DNA of 64,000 bases, from NCBI GenBank assembly GCA_902798385.1, contig CADBWK010000009.1, positions 1-64,000 on the forward strand, written 5' to 3'. Made by a program: the position numbers and the translations under genes. The stretch comes from an uncultured Bacteroidales bacterium. Lineage in GTDB: Bacteria; Bacteroidota; Bacteroidia; Bacteroidales; Paludibacteraceae. The notes under the pieces were generated by a model that was not told the origin of the DNA, searched no databases, and worked only from the letters and a program-made list of their open reading frames with translations. Positions 25,250-34,000 of this stretch are shown one piece after another. How positions within the stretch are numbered: the stretch's first letter is position 1; every line of letters begins with the position of its first letter.

Positions 25250-26020
25250 TTATGCTCTTACAATACCTCTTGTGGATCCTTTCACAAACTCCAGAATCAT
25301 ATCACGCTCTTTCGATGCAGGCATGTTCGCCTCGATATGCTCCAGCGCCTGGGTGGTGTTCATGCCGCCCTGATAGATCATGCGGTACACCTCTTGGATG
25401 GTGTGGATCTGCTCCGGCGTGAAACCGCGACGGTTCAGACCTACCGAGTTGACGCCGCAGTAAGCGATCGGTTCGCGCGCTGCGATGATGAACGGCGGGA
25501 TATCTTTATTCACTTTCGATCCGCCCTGAACCATCACATGACCGCCGATATGGCTGAACTGATGCACCAAGGTACCGCCTCCGATGATCGCGAAGTCATC
25601 CACTACGACCTCGCCGGCTAACTGCGTACAATTGGACATGATGATGTTGTTGCCCAGCGCGCAGTCATGCGCCACGTGGCAGTATGCCATGATGAGGTTG
25701 TTGTTGCCAATGACGGTCTTTTCTTTGCTGAACGTACCACGGTGAACGGTCACGAACTCGCGCAGCACACAGTTGTCGCCAATGATCGTCCATGTCACTT
25801 CGCCGTGGAACTTCAGATCCTGCGGGATGGCACCGATAACCGCCGACGGGAACACGTGGCAGTTCTTGCCTAATTTCGTGTACTGGCAGATCGTGGCGTT
25901 CGAGTCGATAATACAACCGTCGCCGATCTCTACATCTCGGTCAATAAACACAAACGGACCGATCTCTACATTCTCACCGATCTTCGCCTCGGGATGAATG
26001 GAAGCTAAAGGAGATATCAT
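25250..26020 (-). CDS. lpxA: UDP-N-acetylglucosamine O-acyltransferase
   Basis: A 256-residue left-handed beta-helix enzyme that puts a hydroxyacyl chain on UDP-GlcNAc, the first lipid A step. Hexapeptide repeats run from residue 1 to about 180. The catalytic His lies in AYCHVAHDC, and a helical C-terminal trimerisation part follows. Its ATG overlaps the lpxC stop (TAATG). Confidence 0.96.
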   Translation of the reverse strand: MISPLASIHPEAKIGENVEIGPFVFIDRDVEIGDGCIIDSNATICQYTKLGKNCHVFPSAVIGAIPQDLKFHGEVTWTIIGDNCVLREFVTVHRGTFSKEKTVIGNNNLIMAYCHVAHDCALGNNIIMSNCTQLAGEVVVDDFAIIGGGTLVHQFSHIGGHVMVQGGSKVNKDIPPFIIAAREPIAYCGVNSVGLNRRGFTPEQIHTIQEVYRMIYQGGMNTTQALEHIEANMPASKERDMILEFVKGSTRGIVRA

Positions 26021-26922
26021 TATTCTGATAAAATTTGGTTTCTAAGTTTACGCACACATTGCGTGTTAAAGGTATGTCCCGGCTTGTAGGTCACGATGCG
26101 ACCTTGGATACGCATACCCAAAAGCGATAGGTCGCCGATGACATCCAACAACTTATGCCGTGCCGGTTCGTTTTGATAGTTCAGCGGCGAGAGATAACCG
26201 AGTTTCTTGGCATCCAAATGCGGCTGTCCCATCTTGTCGCAGAAATAATCCATACCGTCCTGCGACATCTCGGTCTCGTAGATCACGAGGGCGTTCTTGA
26301 GGTCACCGCCCTTGATCAGACCCACGCGCAGCAGCGGTTCTATCTCGCGCACGAAGCAGAACGTACGAGCCGCAGCTATCTCTTTCGGATACTTGGTCAA
26401 GTCCGTCAACGTAGCATGCTGCTCGCGCAGGAACAGCGACGGGAAAGCAATCGTCACATCGACCTCATAATGGTCGCATGGTTCGATACGCATCACATTG
26501 CCGTGCTCGGAGATATACTCGATCGGTTCTTCTACGATAAACACCTTCTGCTCAGCATCCTGTTCCTCCAGTCCTACGCGCTCGATCTCCTTGACGAACA
26601 TACGCGCGCTACCGTCGAGAATAGGCATCTCGGGGGCATCGATATCAATCAGACAGTTGTCCACGCCCATCGCATATAACGCACTCAGCGCGTGCTCTAC
26701 CGTGGATATCTTCCATTTTCCGTGCTCCAACACCGTGCCGCGTTCCGTGCCCGAAACGTAGTCAGCCAGCGCCTGATAACAAGGTTGTTTGGGTAAATCG
26801 ATTCGACGCAGGCGGATGCCCGTGTTCTCCGGCGCCGGTCGGAAGGTCGCCGTGATCTGAAGGCCGGTATGAAGGCCTACCGAACTGAGAGAAAAACTCT
26901 CTTTGATTGTGTGTTGTTTCAT
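26020..26922 (-). CDS. lpxC: UDP-3-O-acyl-GlcNAc deacetylase, stand-alone
   Basis: A 300-residue zinc deacetylase, the committed lipid A step. GLHTG (17-21), the zinc-ligand STVEHALSAL (His77) and the RHKLLDVIGDL zinc/base motif are present. The start MKQHTIKESFSL at 26922 is the family start; the frame further upstream only mirrors lpxD. In most Bacteroidota LpxC is fused to FabZ (about 460 residues). Here the frame stops right after the deacetylase (KLRNQILSE) and lpxA begins at once, so the dehydratase domain is missing from this locus. Confidence 0.95.
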   Translation of the reverse strand: MKQHTIKESFSLSSVGLHTGLQITATFRPAPENTGIRLRRIDLPKQPCYQALADYVSGTERGTVLEHGKWKISTVEHALSALYAMGVDNCLIDIDAPEMPILDGSARMFVKEIERVGLEEQDAEQKVFIVEEPIEYISEHGNVMRIEPCDHYEVDVTIAFPSLFLREQHATLTDLTKYPKEIAAARTFCFVREIEPLLRVGLIKGGDLKNALVIYETEMSQDGMDYFCDKMGQPHLDAKKLGYLSPLNYQNEPARHKLLDVIGDLSLLGMRIQGRIVTYKPGHTFNTQCVRKLRNQILSE

Positions 26923-26933
26923 TCTATTTGGTA

Positions 26934-27944
26934 TTATCTCTGTCCTGATTGTTTGAATTTCACCGCAGCGCGACGCCAGATGCTGGCATCGATAGCCGGC
27001 GAACCCATGTACATACCCGGTTTGCGCACCGAACCCGACACGCCTGACTGCGCACCGAAGATACAGTTGTCGGCTATCTCGATATGACCGGCTACGCCTA
27101 CCTGTCCGGTTAATATACAATGTTTGCCGATCTTCGTGCTGCCGGCTATACCCACCTGCGCGCATAGGAACGAGCTCTCGCCTACCTCTACGTTATGCGC
27201 GATCTGAACGAGGTTATCCACCTTCACGTTCTTGCGCACGATCGTGCTACCCATCATCGCGCGATCGACACAGGTGTTCGCACCCAACTCGACATCGTCC
27301 TCGATGATCACGTTCCCTATCTGCGGGATCTTCTGGTTCACACCCTGTGCGTCCGGCTCAAAACCGAATCCGTCTGCGCCGATCACTACGCCGGCATGGA
27401 AGATACAACCCTTACCGATCTTGCAGTTCGCATAGACTTTGACGCCTGCGTACAAGATCGTTCCCTCGCCAATCACCACATTGTCGCCGATATAGACGTT
27501 CGGGTAGATCTGCACCCCTGCGCCCAAACGCACGTTCTTGCCGATGTACGCGAACGCACCTACATACGCGTCCTCGGGTACGCTCACGCCTTCGCTAATG
27601 AACGACGGTTGCTCGATACCTTTCTTCGCAGGGAACATCGCCTTGCTGACCATCGACAGCAACTGCCCCATCGCACCGCGGGCGTTCTCTACCAAGATGA
27701 CGGCACCGCCGGCTTTTCCTTCGCCTTCCGGGAAAGCGATCTTACCTTCCACGAGGCTGCGCGTGATCAGTACCACACCTGCTTTTGTGTTTTGCAGATA
27801 CGGCAAGTATTTCTCATCCGTAATGAACGTCAGATGCTTTGCATCCGCGCTCTCGATCGGAGCTACGTCACTTACCATGGCATTTGCGTTGCCATATAAC
27901 TGTCCGCCCAATAAGGCAGCTATTTGTCCTGCACTAAATTCCAT
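26934..27944 (-). CDS. lpxD: UDP-3-O-acylglucosamine N-acyltransferase
   Basis: A 336-residue trimeric beta-helix enzyme adding the second acyl chain in lipid A synthesis. The N-terminal uridine-binding domain (1-100), hexapeptide repeats (about 110-310) and the catalytic His in NLVQIAHNVEVGE fit. It starts inside the last codons of the HD-hydrolase gene (11-bp overlap), and lpxC follows after 11 bp. Confidence 0.96.
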   Translation of the reverse strand: MEFSAGQIAALLGGQLYGNANAMVSDVAPIESADAKHLTFITDEKYLPYLQNTKAGVVLITRSLVEGKIAFPEGEGKAGGAVILVENARGAMGQLLSMVSKAMFPAKKGIEQPSFISEGVSVPEDAYVGAFAYIGKNVRLGAGVQIYPNVYIGDNVVIGEGTILYAGVKVYANCKIGKGCIFHAGVVIGADGFGFEPDAQGVNQKIPQIGNVIIEDDVELGANTCVDRAMMGSTIVRKNVKVDNLVQIAHNVEVGESSFLCAQVGIAGSTKIGKHCILTGQVGVAGHIEIADNCIFGAQSGVSGSVRKPGMYMGSPAIDASIWRRAAVKFKQSGQR

Positions 27945-29166
27945 CTATTCGATATTTAAAGATATACAATTTTTTCGGCTTGCGTGTCAACGCTTCGAGG
28001 TCGAGTATCTCACTGGCATCCGCGATGTCGCGCACCGTGCCGTCGGAGTACAGGATATCGATCGAGTCATCTTTCTCACTATAGGTGTTACTCGTCGATA
28101 CATGTTCACTCCACATATATTCCGCATCTTGCTCGCTGATACCGAGCAGTTGCGCATAGTGTTTGTTCAATGCCCGCTTCTGTTCTTCCGTCACGGGTGC
28201 ATCCTGCAGCTCCCCGCGGAACAGACGGCGGTTAATAAAACTCTCGCTCAGCAAACTCAGCACTTTGTCGTCACTCGAGATCCATGCCTTGATGGCGGAC
28301 AGCACGTCGTTATCATCCAGCAGCGCATACTGCTCCAGCGCCTCGCTATGCGTCCCGAAATCCGCAAACGTCACATGCTGATACAGGAAATACCGCAACG
28401 CCGGCGAACAGAATAACTCTTTGCCGTTGTGCGCTAACTCCTTGGCTCGACTCAGGATTTTGATCAGATGCTGCTCTGCCGCCACGCTCGTCTTATGCAG
28501 ATAGACCTGCCAGTACATCAGTCGGCGGGCTACCAGGAATTTCTCCACGCTGTAGATGCCTTTGATCTGCACTACCAACTTATCATCCCGTACGTCCAAC
28601 ATCTTCAGCAAGCGTTCACTCGCCACGCGTCCTTCCTGCACGCCCGTAAAGAACGAGTCACGGCACAGATAATCCATCCGATCCACGTCCAACTGACTCG
28701 ATATCAACTGATGCAGGAAATGCTTCTTGTACTCGTTCTTGAAGATCGCAATCGCCGTGTCGAGTTGGCCGTGCAGGTCCTCATTGATGCGCTCCATCAT
28801 CAGCAGCGAGATATCCTCGTGCGTCACGCCGTCCACAATCGTGTGCTCTAACACATGCGAGAAAGGTCCGTGACCTATATCGTGCAGCAAGATAGCGATC
28901 ATCGCGCTCGTCTCTTCTTCCGGCGTGATCTCCACACCCTTCAAACGCAGCGAAGCGATCGCCTCGTGCATCAGATGCATCGCACCCAAGGAGTGACCGA
29001 AACGGCTGTGCATCGCACCCGGGTAAACTAAATAGGAGAGCCCCAACTGACGAATACGGTTCAAGCGCTGCACATATGGATGCTGCAACACATCGTAAAT
29101 CAGTTCGTTGGGTATAGACAGAAACCCAAAAACAGGGTCATTTATAATCTTACGTTTATTCGCCAT
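27934..29166 (-). CDS. HD-domain phosphohydrolase (SAMHD1/dGTPase-like)
   Basis: A 410-residue metal-dependent phosphohydrolase. H..HD..D residues are visible: RFGHSLGAMHL (His58), LLHDIGHGPFSH (His95-Asp96) and a later DRMDYLCRD. The layout matches dNTPase-like proteins of Bacteroidota; the substrate is not certain. The start at 29166 (MANKRKIINDPVFG) lies just after its promoter. It is the first gene of the lpx-glnS-phoH run, an arrangement usual in the phylum. Confidence 0.9.
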   Translation of the reverse strand: MANKRKIINDPVFGFLSIPNELIYDVLQHPYVQRLNRIRQLGLSYLVYPGAMHSRFGHSLGAMHLMHEAIASLRLKGVEITPEEETSAMIAILLHDIGHGPFSHVLEHTIVDGVTHEDISLLMMERINEDLHGQLDTAIAIFKNEYKKHFLHQLISSQLDVDRMDYLCRDSFFTGVQEGRVASERLLKMLDVRDDKLVVQIKGIYSVEKFLVARRLMYWQVYLHKTSVAAEQHLIKILSRAKELAHNGKELFCSPALRYFLYQHVTFADFGTHSEALEQYALLDDNDVLSAIKAWISSDDKVLSLLSESFINRRLFRGELQDAPVTEEQKRALNKHYAQLLGISEQDAEYMWSEHVSTSNTYSEKDDSIDILYSDGTVRDIADASEILDLEALTRKPKKLYIFKYRIDGI

Positions 29167-29181
29167 AACATAAAAAGCGTG

Positions 29182-29213
29182 CAAAGATACGACTTTTTTT
29201 CCACATACGCAAG
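29182..29213 (-). promoter_or_regulatory. Promoter of the HD-lpxDCA-glnS-phoH run
   Basis: On the minus strand: CTTG (29213-29210), a 20-bp spacer starting CGTATGTGG, TATCTTTG (29189-29182). It is divergent from the tRNA-Leu promoter 37 bp away. Confidence 0.7.
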
Positions 29214-29249
29214 CCCGCGCGCGATAAAATCATTTTTTTTGTCATTTTA

Positions 29250-29281
29250 TTTGCACATGTCAAAAAAAAGCAGTACTTTTG
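29250..29281 (+). promoter_or_regulatory. Promoter of tRNA-Leu
   Basis: TTTG (29250-29253), a 20-bp spacer starting CACATGTCA, TACTTTTG (29274-29281). The tRNA begins 17 bp downstream, so this promoter form serves stable RNA as well as protein genes. Confidence 0.8.
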
Positions 29282-29297
29282 CAGCCGATTTCGATCA

Positions 29298-29386
29298 GCC
29301 GCGATGTTGGAATAGGTAGACAAGAAAGACTTAAAATCTTTTGCCCAGTGATGGGCGTGCCGGTTCGACCCCGGCTCGCGGTACCA
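29298..29386 (+). tRNA. tRNA-Leu (anticodon TAA)
   Basis: An 89-nt class II tRNA. Acceptor GCCGCGA (29298-29304) pairs with TCGCGGT, and the anticodon stem AAAGA/TCTTT closes the loop CTTAAAA, giving anticodon TAA, which reads UUA (and UUG by wobble). A variable arm (GCCC/GGGC) and the T-loop GTTCGA follow. The 3' CCA is encoded. A strong hairpin follows directly. Confidence 0.96.
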
Positions 29387-29417
29387 AATACGACGACTCT
29401 CAGAGCCGTCGTATTTG
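29386..29417. terminator. Bidirectional terminator between tRNA-Leu and the NlpC/P60 gene
   Basis: AAATACGACG (29386-29395) pairs exactly with CGTCGTATTT (29407-29416) around a CTC/GAG inner stem. The last codons of the minus-strand NlpC gene form one arm, and its TGA stop (29402-29400) sits in the loop region. Confidence 0.75.
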
Positions 29418-30221
29418 TGTTAGATAATGCGAGTATTCGCCGGTTTCGGCATTGAAGATGCCGGTAGAATCAAGTTTTTCTACTTTCACGCGCCCGGAAC
29501 AGTGAATGACCCGTTCTGGGTCGATCACGATGCCCACATGAGTGATTGGTAATTGATCATTGGTCATTGGTGATTTAGTAAAGAAAACGAGGTCTCCCGC
29601 TTGGGCTTTGGTAAGATCCTTAATCGGTATTCCTTGCGTCACTTGCTCGGAGGCATTACGTAAGAGGGCTTTGCCGAACAGGGAAAGAATCGTCTGCGTA
29701 AAACCCGAACAATCCATGCCCAACGCGTTCTTTCCGCCCCAGAGATACGGTACATTGATAAAGAAACGCACAGCTTTCAATAAGTTGTCTTGATTCAACT
29801 CGAGCGGAGCGGTGATGACCATCGAGGGGTCAATCCGGAAACCGACACCAAGTACCTCAAAGCGAGCGGGTCTCGCTTCATTGGTCATTGGTGATCGGTA
29901 ATTGGTGAGTCGTGTACCGGCAGTGAGCGGAATGGTCTGTCCGTTATTCTCACTCATGGCGTACGCCATCGGAAAAGCCACGGTCGCAGCCGTTTGGAGG
30001 GCTTTCTTATGCGCGGCATACTCCTTGTCCGTCATGGGCGTGACCATCTTCGCATCCACCCATCCTTCCTGACCGTCCGATTCCAAACGGATACGTTTCC
30101 AACGGGGGTGTTCTTCGATGATCTCACAGAGCTCTCCGAACAACATCTGCGTGTTCTGCTCCGCTCCTTCGCGCGCCTCTGCCCGCACAGGAATAATGCT
30201 ATGTAACGCAATCGCTACCAT
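29400..30221 (-). CDS. NlpC/P60 cell-wall peptidase with SH3-like domain
   Basis: A 273-residue protein. An N-terminal SH3b-like part (about 20-70: GELCEIIEEHPRWKRIRL, GWVDAKMV) precedes a papain-like NlpC/P60 domain. The catalytic Cys is in GMDCSGF, with His residues in ITHVGIV and VIHCSG. Such enzymes cut gamma-D-Glu-diaminopimelate bonds in peptidoglycan. Two arrays (29543-29577, 29878-29905) put near-identical RSPMTN/KSPMTN loops into the protein; the first lies just before the catalytic-site His. Its start overlaps the nadB stop. Confidence 0.88.
   Translation of the reverse strand: MVAIALHSIIPVRAEAREGAEQNTQMLFGELCEIIEEHPRWKRIRLESDGQEGWVDAKMVTPMTDKEYAAHKKALQTAATVAFPMAYAMSENNGQTIPLTAGTRLTNYRSPMTNEARPARFEVLGVGFRIDPSMVITAPLELNQDNLLKAVRFFINVPYLWGGKNALGMDCSGFTQTILSLFGKALLRNASEQVTQGIPIKDLTKAQAGDLVFFTKSPMTNDQLPITHVGIVIDPERVIHCSGRVKVEKLDSTGIFNAETGEYSHYLTQIRRL
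29543..29577. repeat. 7-bp array (TCATTGG family), five units, inside the NlpC/P60 gene
   Basis: Units TGATTGG, TAATTGA, TCATTGG, TCATTGG, TGATTTA. It encodes KSPMTNDQLPITH, including the residues up to the catalytic His. Confidence 0.9.
29878..29905. repeat. Second 7-bp array (TCATTGG family), four units, inside the NlpC/P60 gene
   Basis: Units TCATTGG, TCATTGG, TGATCGG, TAATTGG. It encodes NYRSPMTNE in the linker between the SH3-like and peptidase domains. Confidence 0.9.
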
Positions 30222-31816
30222 ACTTCCTGCGGGTGGTTATTCTCCGTGCGCGGGTAGTCGATGGAGTAATGCAGACCGCGACTCTCCTTACGCTCCATGG
30301 CCTGGCGGGTAATGAGGTATCCGACATTGATCATGTTACGCAACTCGCAGATCTCCTTATCGGCTTTGACACGCTTGAAGAGGTCTTCGGTCTCTTCGTA
30401 AAGCAAGTCCAGGCGCTCCCATGCACGACGCAGACGCAGATCCGAACGCACGATTCCCACGTAGGTAGACATGATCTGCCCGACCTCCTTGACATCCTGC
30501 GCAATCAACACGCGCTCTTCATTGGAGAGCGTACCTTCATCGTTCCATGCAGGGATCTTGTCATTGAAGTCGTAGTTCTCGATGACCGAGAGGCTGTGTT
30601 TTGCCGCAGCGTCCGCATACACGACTGCCTCGATGAGCGAGTTGGATGCCAGACGGTTACCGCCATGCAGACCTGTACACGAGCACTCGCCCACAGCATA
30701 GAGACGCTTGATGCTCGACTGACCGTCCAGATCCACCTTGATGCCGCCGCACATATAATGTGCGCAGGGCGCTACCGGGATATATTGCTTGGTGATATCG
30801 ATGCCGATACTGAGGCACTTCGCGTAGATATTGGGGAAATGATGTTTGGTCTCTTCGGGATCTTTGTGCGTCACATCGAGGCACACATGATCGATGGCAT
30901 GGATCTTCATCTCATTATCTATCGCACGCGCAACTATATCGCGCGGCGCGAGACTCAGACGCGGATCGTATTTCTGCATAAACTCCTCACCGTTCGGCAA
31001 ACGCAGGATACCTCCGTAACCGCGCATGGCTTCGGTGATGAGATACGCCGGATGGGTCTCTTTGGGGTTGTAGAGGCTCGTTGGATGGAACTGCACAAAC
31101 TCCATGTCTTTCACCATGCCCTTCGCACGATAGACCATCGCTATACCGTCTCCGGTAGCAATCTCGGGGTTGGTGGTGGTCGCATAAACGGCACCTGTTC
31201 CGCCGGTTGCCATGAGCGTGATTCGGCTGAGATAGGTGTCTATCTTCTGCGTCTTCGGATTAAGGATGTAGGCTCCGTAGCACTCGATATCCGGCGTACG
31301 GCGGGTCACACGAACACCCAAATGGTGCTGCGTAATGATCTCCACGGCGAAATGGTTCTCGAGCACATCGATATAGGGGTTTTGCCGCACGGCTTCCATC
31401 AGTCCACGCTGGATCTCTGCGCCGGTATCATCGGCATGGTGGAGAATACGGAACTCCGAGTGACCTCCTTCGCGGTGGAGGTCGAAATTACCGTCTTCTT
31501 TCTTATCGAAATTAACACCCCAGTTCACGAGTTCTTCGATGCCTTTTGGGGCATTACGAACCACTTGCTCCACGGCCGCCGGATCACTCAACCAATCGCC
31601 GGCCACCATCGTGTCGTGGATATGTTTCTCGAAATCATCGACCAACAAGTTGGTCACGGAGGCAATACCTCCTTGTGCTTTGGCGGTGTTCGCTTCCTCG
31701 AGCGTGGTCTTACAGCACAACGCAATGCGGTATTTCTCCGTACGCGCCACTTTGAGTGCAAAACTCATACCGGCTACACCACCGCCGATAATCAAAAAAT
31801 CGTATTTTTTTGTCAT
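30215..31816 (-). CDS. nadB: L-aspartate oxidase
   Basis: A 533-residue flavoenzyme oxidising aspartate to iminoaspartate for NAD synthesis. The FAD-binding start DFLIIGGGVAGMSFALKVA, the substrate loop GGHSEFRILHHADDTG and HPTSLYNP, and GGIKVD are present. The start at 31816 is chosen as the family start. It lies between comF and the NlpC/P60 gene in a tight minus-strand run. No nadA or nadC is in view. Confidence 0.95.
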   Translation of the reverse strand: MTKKYDFLIIGGGVAGMSFALKVARTEKYRIALCCKTTLEEANTAKAQGGIASVTNLLVDDFEKHIHDTMVAGDWLSDPAAVEQVVRNAPKGIEELVNWGVNFDKKEDGNFDLHREGGHSEFRILHHADDTGAEIQRGLMEAVRQNPYIDVLENHFAVEIITQHHLGVRVTRRTPDIECYGAYILNPKTQKIDTYLSRITLMATGGTGAVYATTTNPEIATGDGIAMVYRAKGMVKDMEFVQFHPTSLYNPKETHPAYLITEAMRGYGGILRLPNGEEFMQKYDPRLSLAPRDIVARAIDNEMKIHAIDHVCLDVTHKDPEETKHHFPNIYAKCLSIGIDITKQYIPVAPCAHYMCGGIKVDLDGQSSIKRLYAVGECSCTGLHGGNRLASNSLIEAVVYADAAAKHSLSVIENYDFNDKIPAWNDEGTLSNEERVLIAQDVKEVGQIMSTYVGIVRSDLRLRRAWERLDLLYEETEDLFKRVKADKEICELRNMINVGYLITRQAMERKESRGLHYSIDYPRTENNHPQEVW

Positions 31817-31817
31817 A

Positions 31818-32531
31818 TTACCTTGCTTTGCATAGCGCAAAGACACTAAATCGTGCACCTCTGAATCGCTTCATCGCGTGCAGACATGATTTGACCGTTT
31901 CTCCGGTAGTAATCAAGTCATCTACCACCAAAATATGTTTGCGATACATTTGCTCCGGGTGGCTCACAGCAAATGCCTCGGCTACATTCGTTCGTCGTCC
32001 TTCGCCGTCTTGCAGCGCCTGTTTGGGCGTGTTCCTTATGCGCATCACGTGCGTCGTATCCATCGGTATGCCCGTTATCTCACTCAGCCCTCGGGCGATA
32101 TACTCGGCTTGGTTGTACCCGCGTTCTCTCATACGTTTCGGATGCAAGGGCATGGGGACGATGACGTCAATACCGTCGAAGAACTCTTCATGCTTCGTGT
32201 CCAACACCGCCTGCCGTGCGAGCCAGTAACCCAACTCCGGTTGATCGCTGTATTTCATGCGATGAATGACCTGCTGGATAGGATGTCCTTTTTCGTAATG
32301 GAGGTACGCCCAAGCCCGCTCCAAGTGCATTGCATGTTGACGGGATACGATACCGTCCGTGAGCGTTGTTTCCGTGCTGTTCTCCCGCAGGTAGTCCTGT
32401 TCTGTGCGAGGTAAGTGTCGCCAGCAGTCCACACAGAGCCATTCGATATGCTCTTCGCGGATCTGCCGGTCGCTGATATACCTCCCGCAGAACGGACACG
32501 TGCGCGGGAAGAAGAGACTAGAGAGTAACAC
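31818..32531 (-). CDS. comF: ComF-family phosphoribosyltransferase-like protein
   Basis: A 237-residue protein with an N-terminal zinc finger (CPFC...CVDC, residues 14-35) and a type I phosphoribosyltransferase fold with the PRPP loop ILVVDDLITTGET. ComF proteins assist DNA uptake or repair in some bacteria; the true reaction is not settled. It overlaps the end of uxaA by 14 bp. Confidence 0.9.
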   Translation of the reverse strand: MLLSSLFFPRTCPFCGRYISDRQIREEHIEWLCVDCWRHLPRTEQDYLRENSTETTLTDGIVSRQHAMHLERAWAYLHYEKGHPIQQVIHRMKYSDQPELGYWLARQAVLDTKHEEFFDGIDVIVPMPLHPKRMRERGYNQAEYIARGLSEITGIPMDTTHVMRIRNTPKQALQDGEGRRTNVAEAFAVSHPEQMYRKHILVVDDLITTGETVKSCLHAMKRFRGARFSVFALCKAR

Positions 32532-33999
32532 CGTTCTTAAAGATCGCTATCTCGTGATAGCCGTTCTTCTCGTTGTTGGTCTTTGCTCCGTTAGCCACTT
32601 CGATCACGAACTCAGCAAAACGTTTTGCCACTTCGTCCATAGGTTCGCCTTCGGCGATGACACCTGCGTTGAAGTCGATCCAATTGGGTTTATTCTTCGC
32701 CAAGTTCGAGTTGGTGGAGATCTTCATCGTCGGCACATAGGTTCCGAACGGTGTTCCGCGACCGGTGGTGAAGAGCACCATATGACATCCACAGGAAGCC
32801 AAGGCGGTCGAGGCTACGAGGTCATTACCCGGCGCAGAGAGCAGGTTGAGACCCTTCACCTGCAGACGCTCGCCATAAGGCATCACGCCGCGTACGAGGG
32901 ACTTACCGCATTTCTGCGTACAACCGAGGGCCTTGTCCTCGAGCGTCGATATACCGCCGGCTTTGTTACCCGGACTCGGGTTCTCGCCTACGGGCTCACC
33001 ATGACTCAGGAAATAATCCTTGAAGTCATTGATGAGATGTACGGTCTGATCGAAGAGATGACGGTTGGCACAACGATCCATGAGGATGGTCTCTGCGCCG
33101 AACATCTCCGGTACTTCGGTGAGGACAGTCGTTCCGCCTTGGGCTACCAACCAATCGCTTAGCATACCGAGTAGCGGGTTCGCTGTGATACCGCTGAAAC
33201 CGTCCGAACCGCCGCACTTGAGACCTACGCGCAGCTCACTCAGAGGCACGGGCACGCGTTTGTCATGCTGGGTTTTGGTGTAGAGATCACGCAGGATCGG
33301 CATGCAGTATTCCACTTCATCGCCTTCGATCTTCTGCGTTACAACGAACTTCACACGGTCTTCGTCGATCTCGCCGCAGAATTCCTTAAATACGTCCGGT
33401 TGGTTGTTCTCGCAACCGAGGCTGACCACGAGGATCGCACCTGCATTCGGGTGATGGATCATGTCACGAAGGATCTTCTTCGTGTTCTCATGATCGTCAC
33501 CGAGCTGCGAGCAACCGTAGTTGTGGGGGAAAGCGAAGATATTGTCCGCTCCGGTCTCCTGACGCAGACGCTCGGCACATTTCTGGATGATACCGTTCAC
33601 GCAACCGACGGTCGGGATGATCCACACTTCATTACGGATTCCCACTTGTCCGTCTTTGCGGCGATACCCCATGAAGGTACGTTTCTCGTCCTTGATGTCG
33701 AGCACCACATCCTTTGGATGATACTCATACTCAAGCAGTCCGGCGAGGTTGGTCTTGATATTGTTCTCATTCATCCAACTGCCGGCTTTCTTTGCCTCTT
33801 TGGCATGACCGATGGGGAAACCGTACTTGATGACATTCTCGCCCTCTGCGAGGTCTTTGATGGCTATCTTATGTCCGGCAGGCACGTCCTCTAAAACGGT
33901 GATCTTCTTGCCGTCCACCTCAATAACCGCGCCTGCCGACTGCGGTTGGATGGCTACCACCACATTGTCGGCAGGGTTGATTTTTAGGATATTTGTCAT
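32518..33999 (-). CDS. uxaA: Altronate dehydratase
   Basis: A 493-residue lyase turning D-altronate into 2-keto-3-deoxygluconate in galacturonate breakdown. An N-terminal SAF domain (about 12-85) is joined to the large catalytic part (RKDGQVGIRNEVWIIPTVGC, CGGSDGFSGITANP), with conserved Cys residues for metal. One base separates it from uxaB, so both act in one operon for pectin-derived sugar use. Confidence 0.95.
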   Translation of the reverse strand: MTNILKINPADNVVVAIQPQSAGAVIEVDGKKITVLEDVPAGHKIAIKDLAEGENVIKYGFPIGHAKEAKKAGSWMNENNIKTNLAGLLEYEYHPKDVVLDIKDEKRTFMGYRRKDGQVGIRNEVWIIPTVGCVNGIIQKCAERLRQETGADNIFAFPHNYGCSQLGDDHENTKKILRDMIHHPNAGAILVVSLGCENNQPDVFKEFCGEIDEDRVKFVVTQKIEGDEVEYCMPILRDLYTKTQHDKRVPVPLSELRVGLKCGGSDGFSGITANPLLGMLSDWLVAQGGTTVLTEVPEMFGAETILMDRCANRHLFDQTVHLINDFKDYFLSHGEPVGENPSPGNKAGGISTLEDKALGCTQKCGKSLVRGVMPYGERLQVKGLNLLSAPGNDLVASTALASCGCHMVLFTTGRGTPFGTYVPTMKISTNSNLAKNKPNWIDFNAGVIAEGEPMDEVAKRFAEFVIEVANGAKTNNEKNGYHEIAIFKNGVTL

Positions 34000-34000
34000 A

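Noticed and set aside
30233..31849. A 538-codon plus-strand open frame opposite nadB
   Set aside because: It is the antisense of a clear nadB. Its composition mirrors that gene, with no domain, no promoter and no ribosome-binding site.
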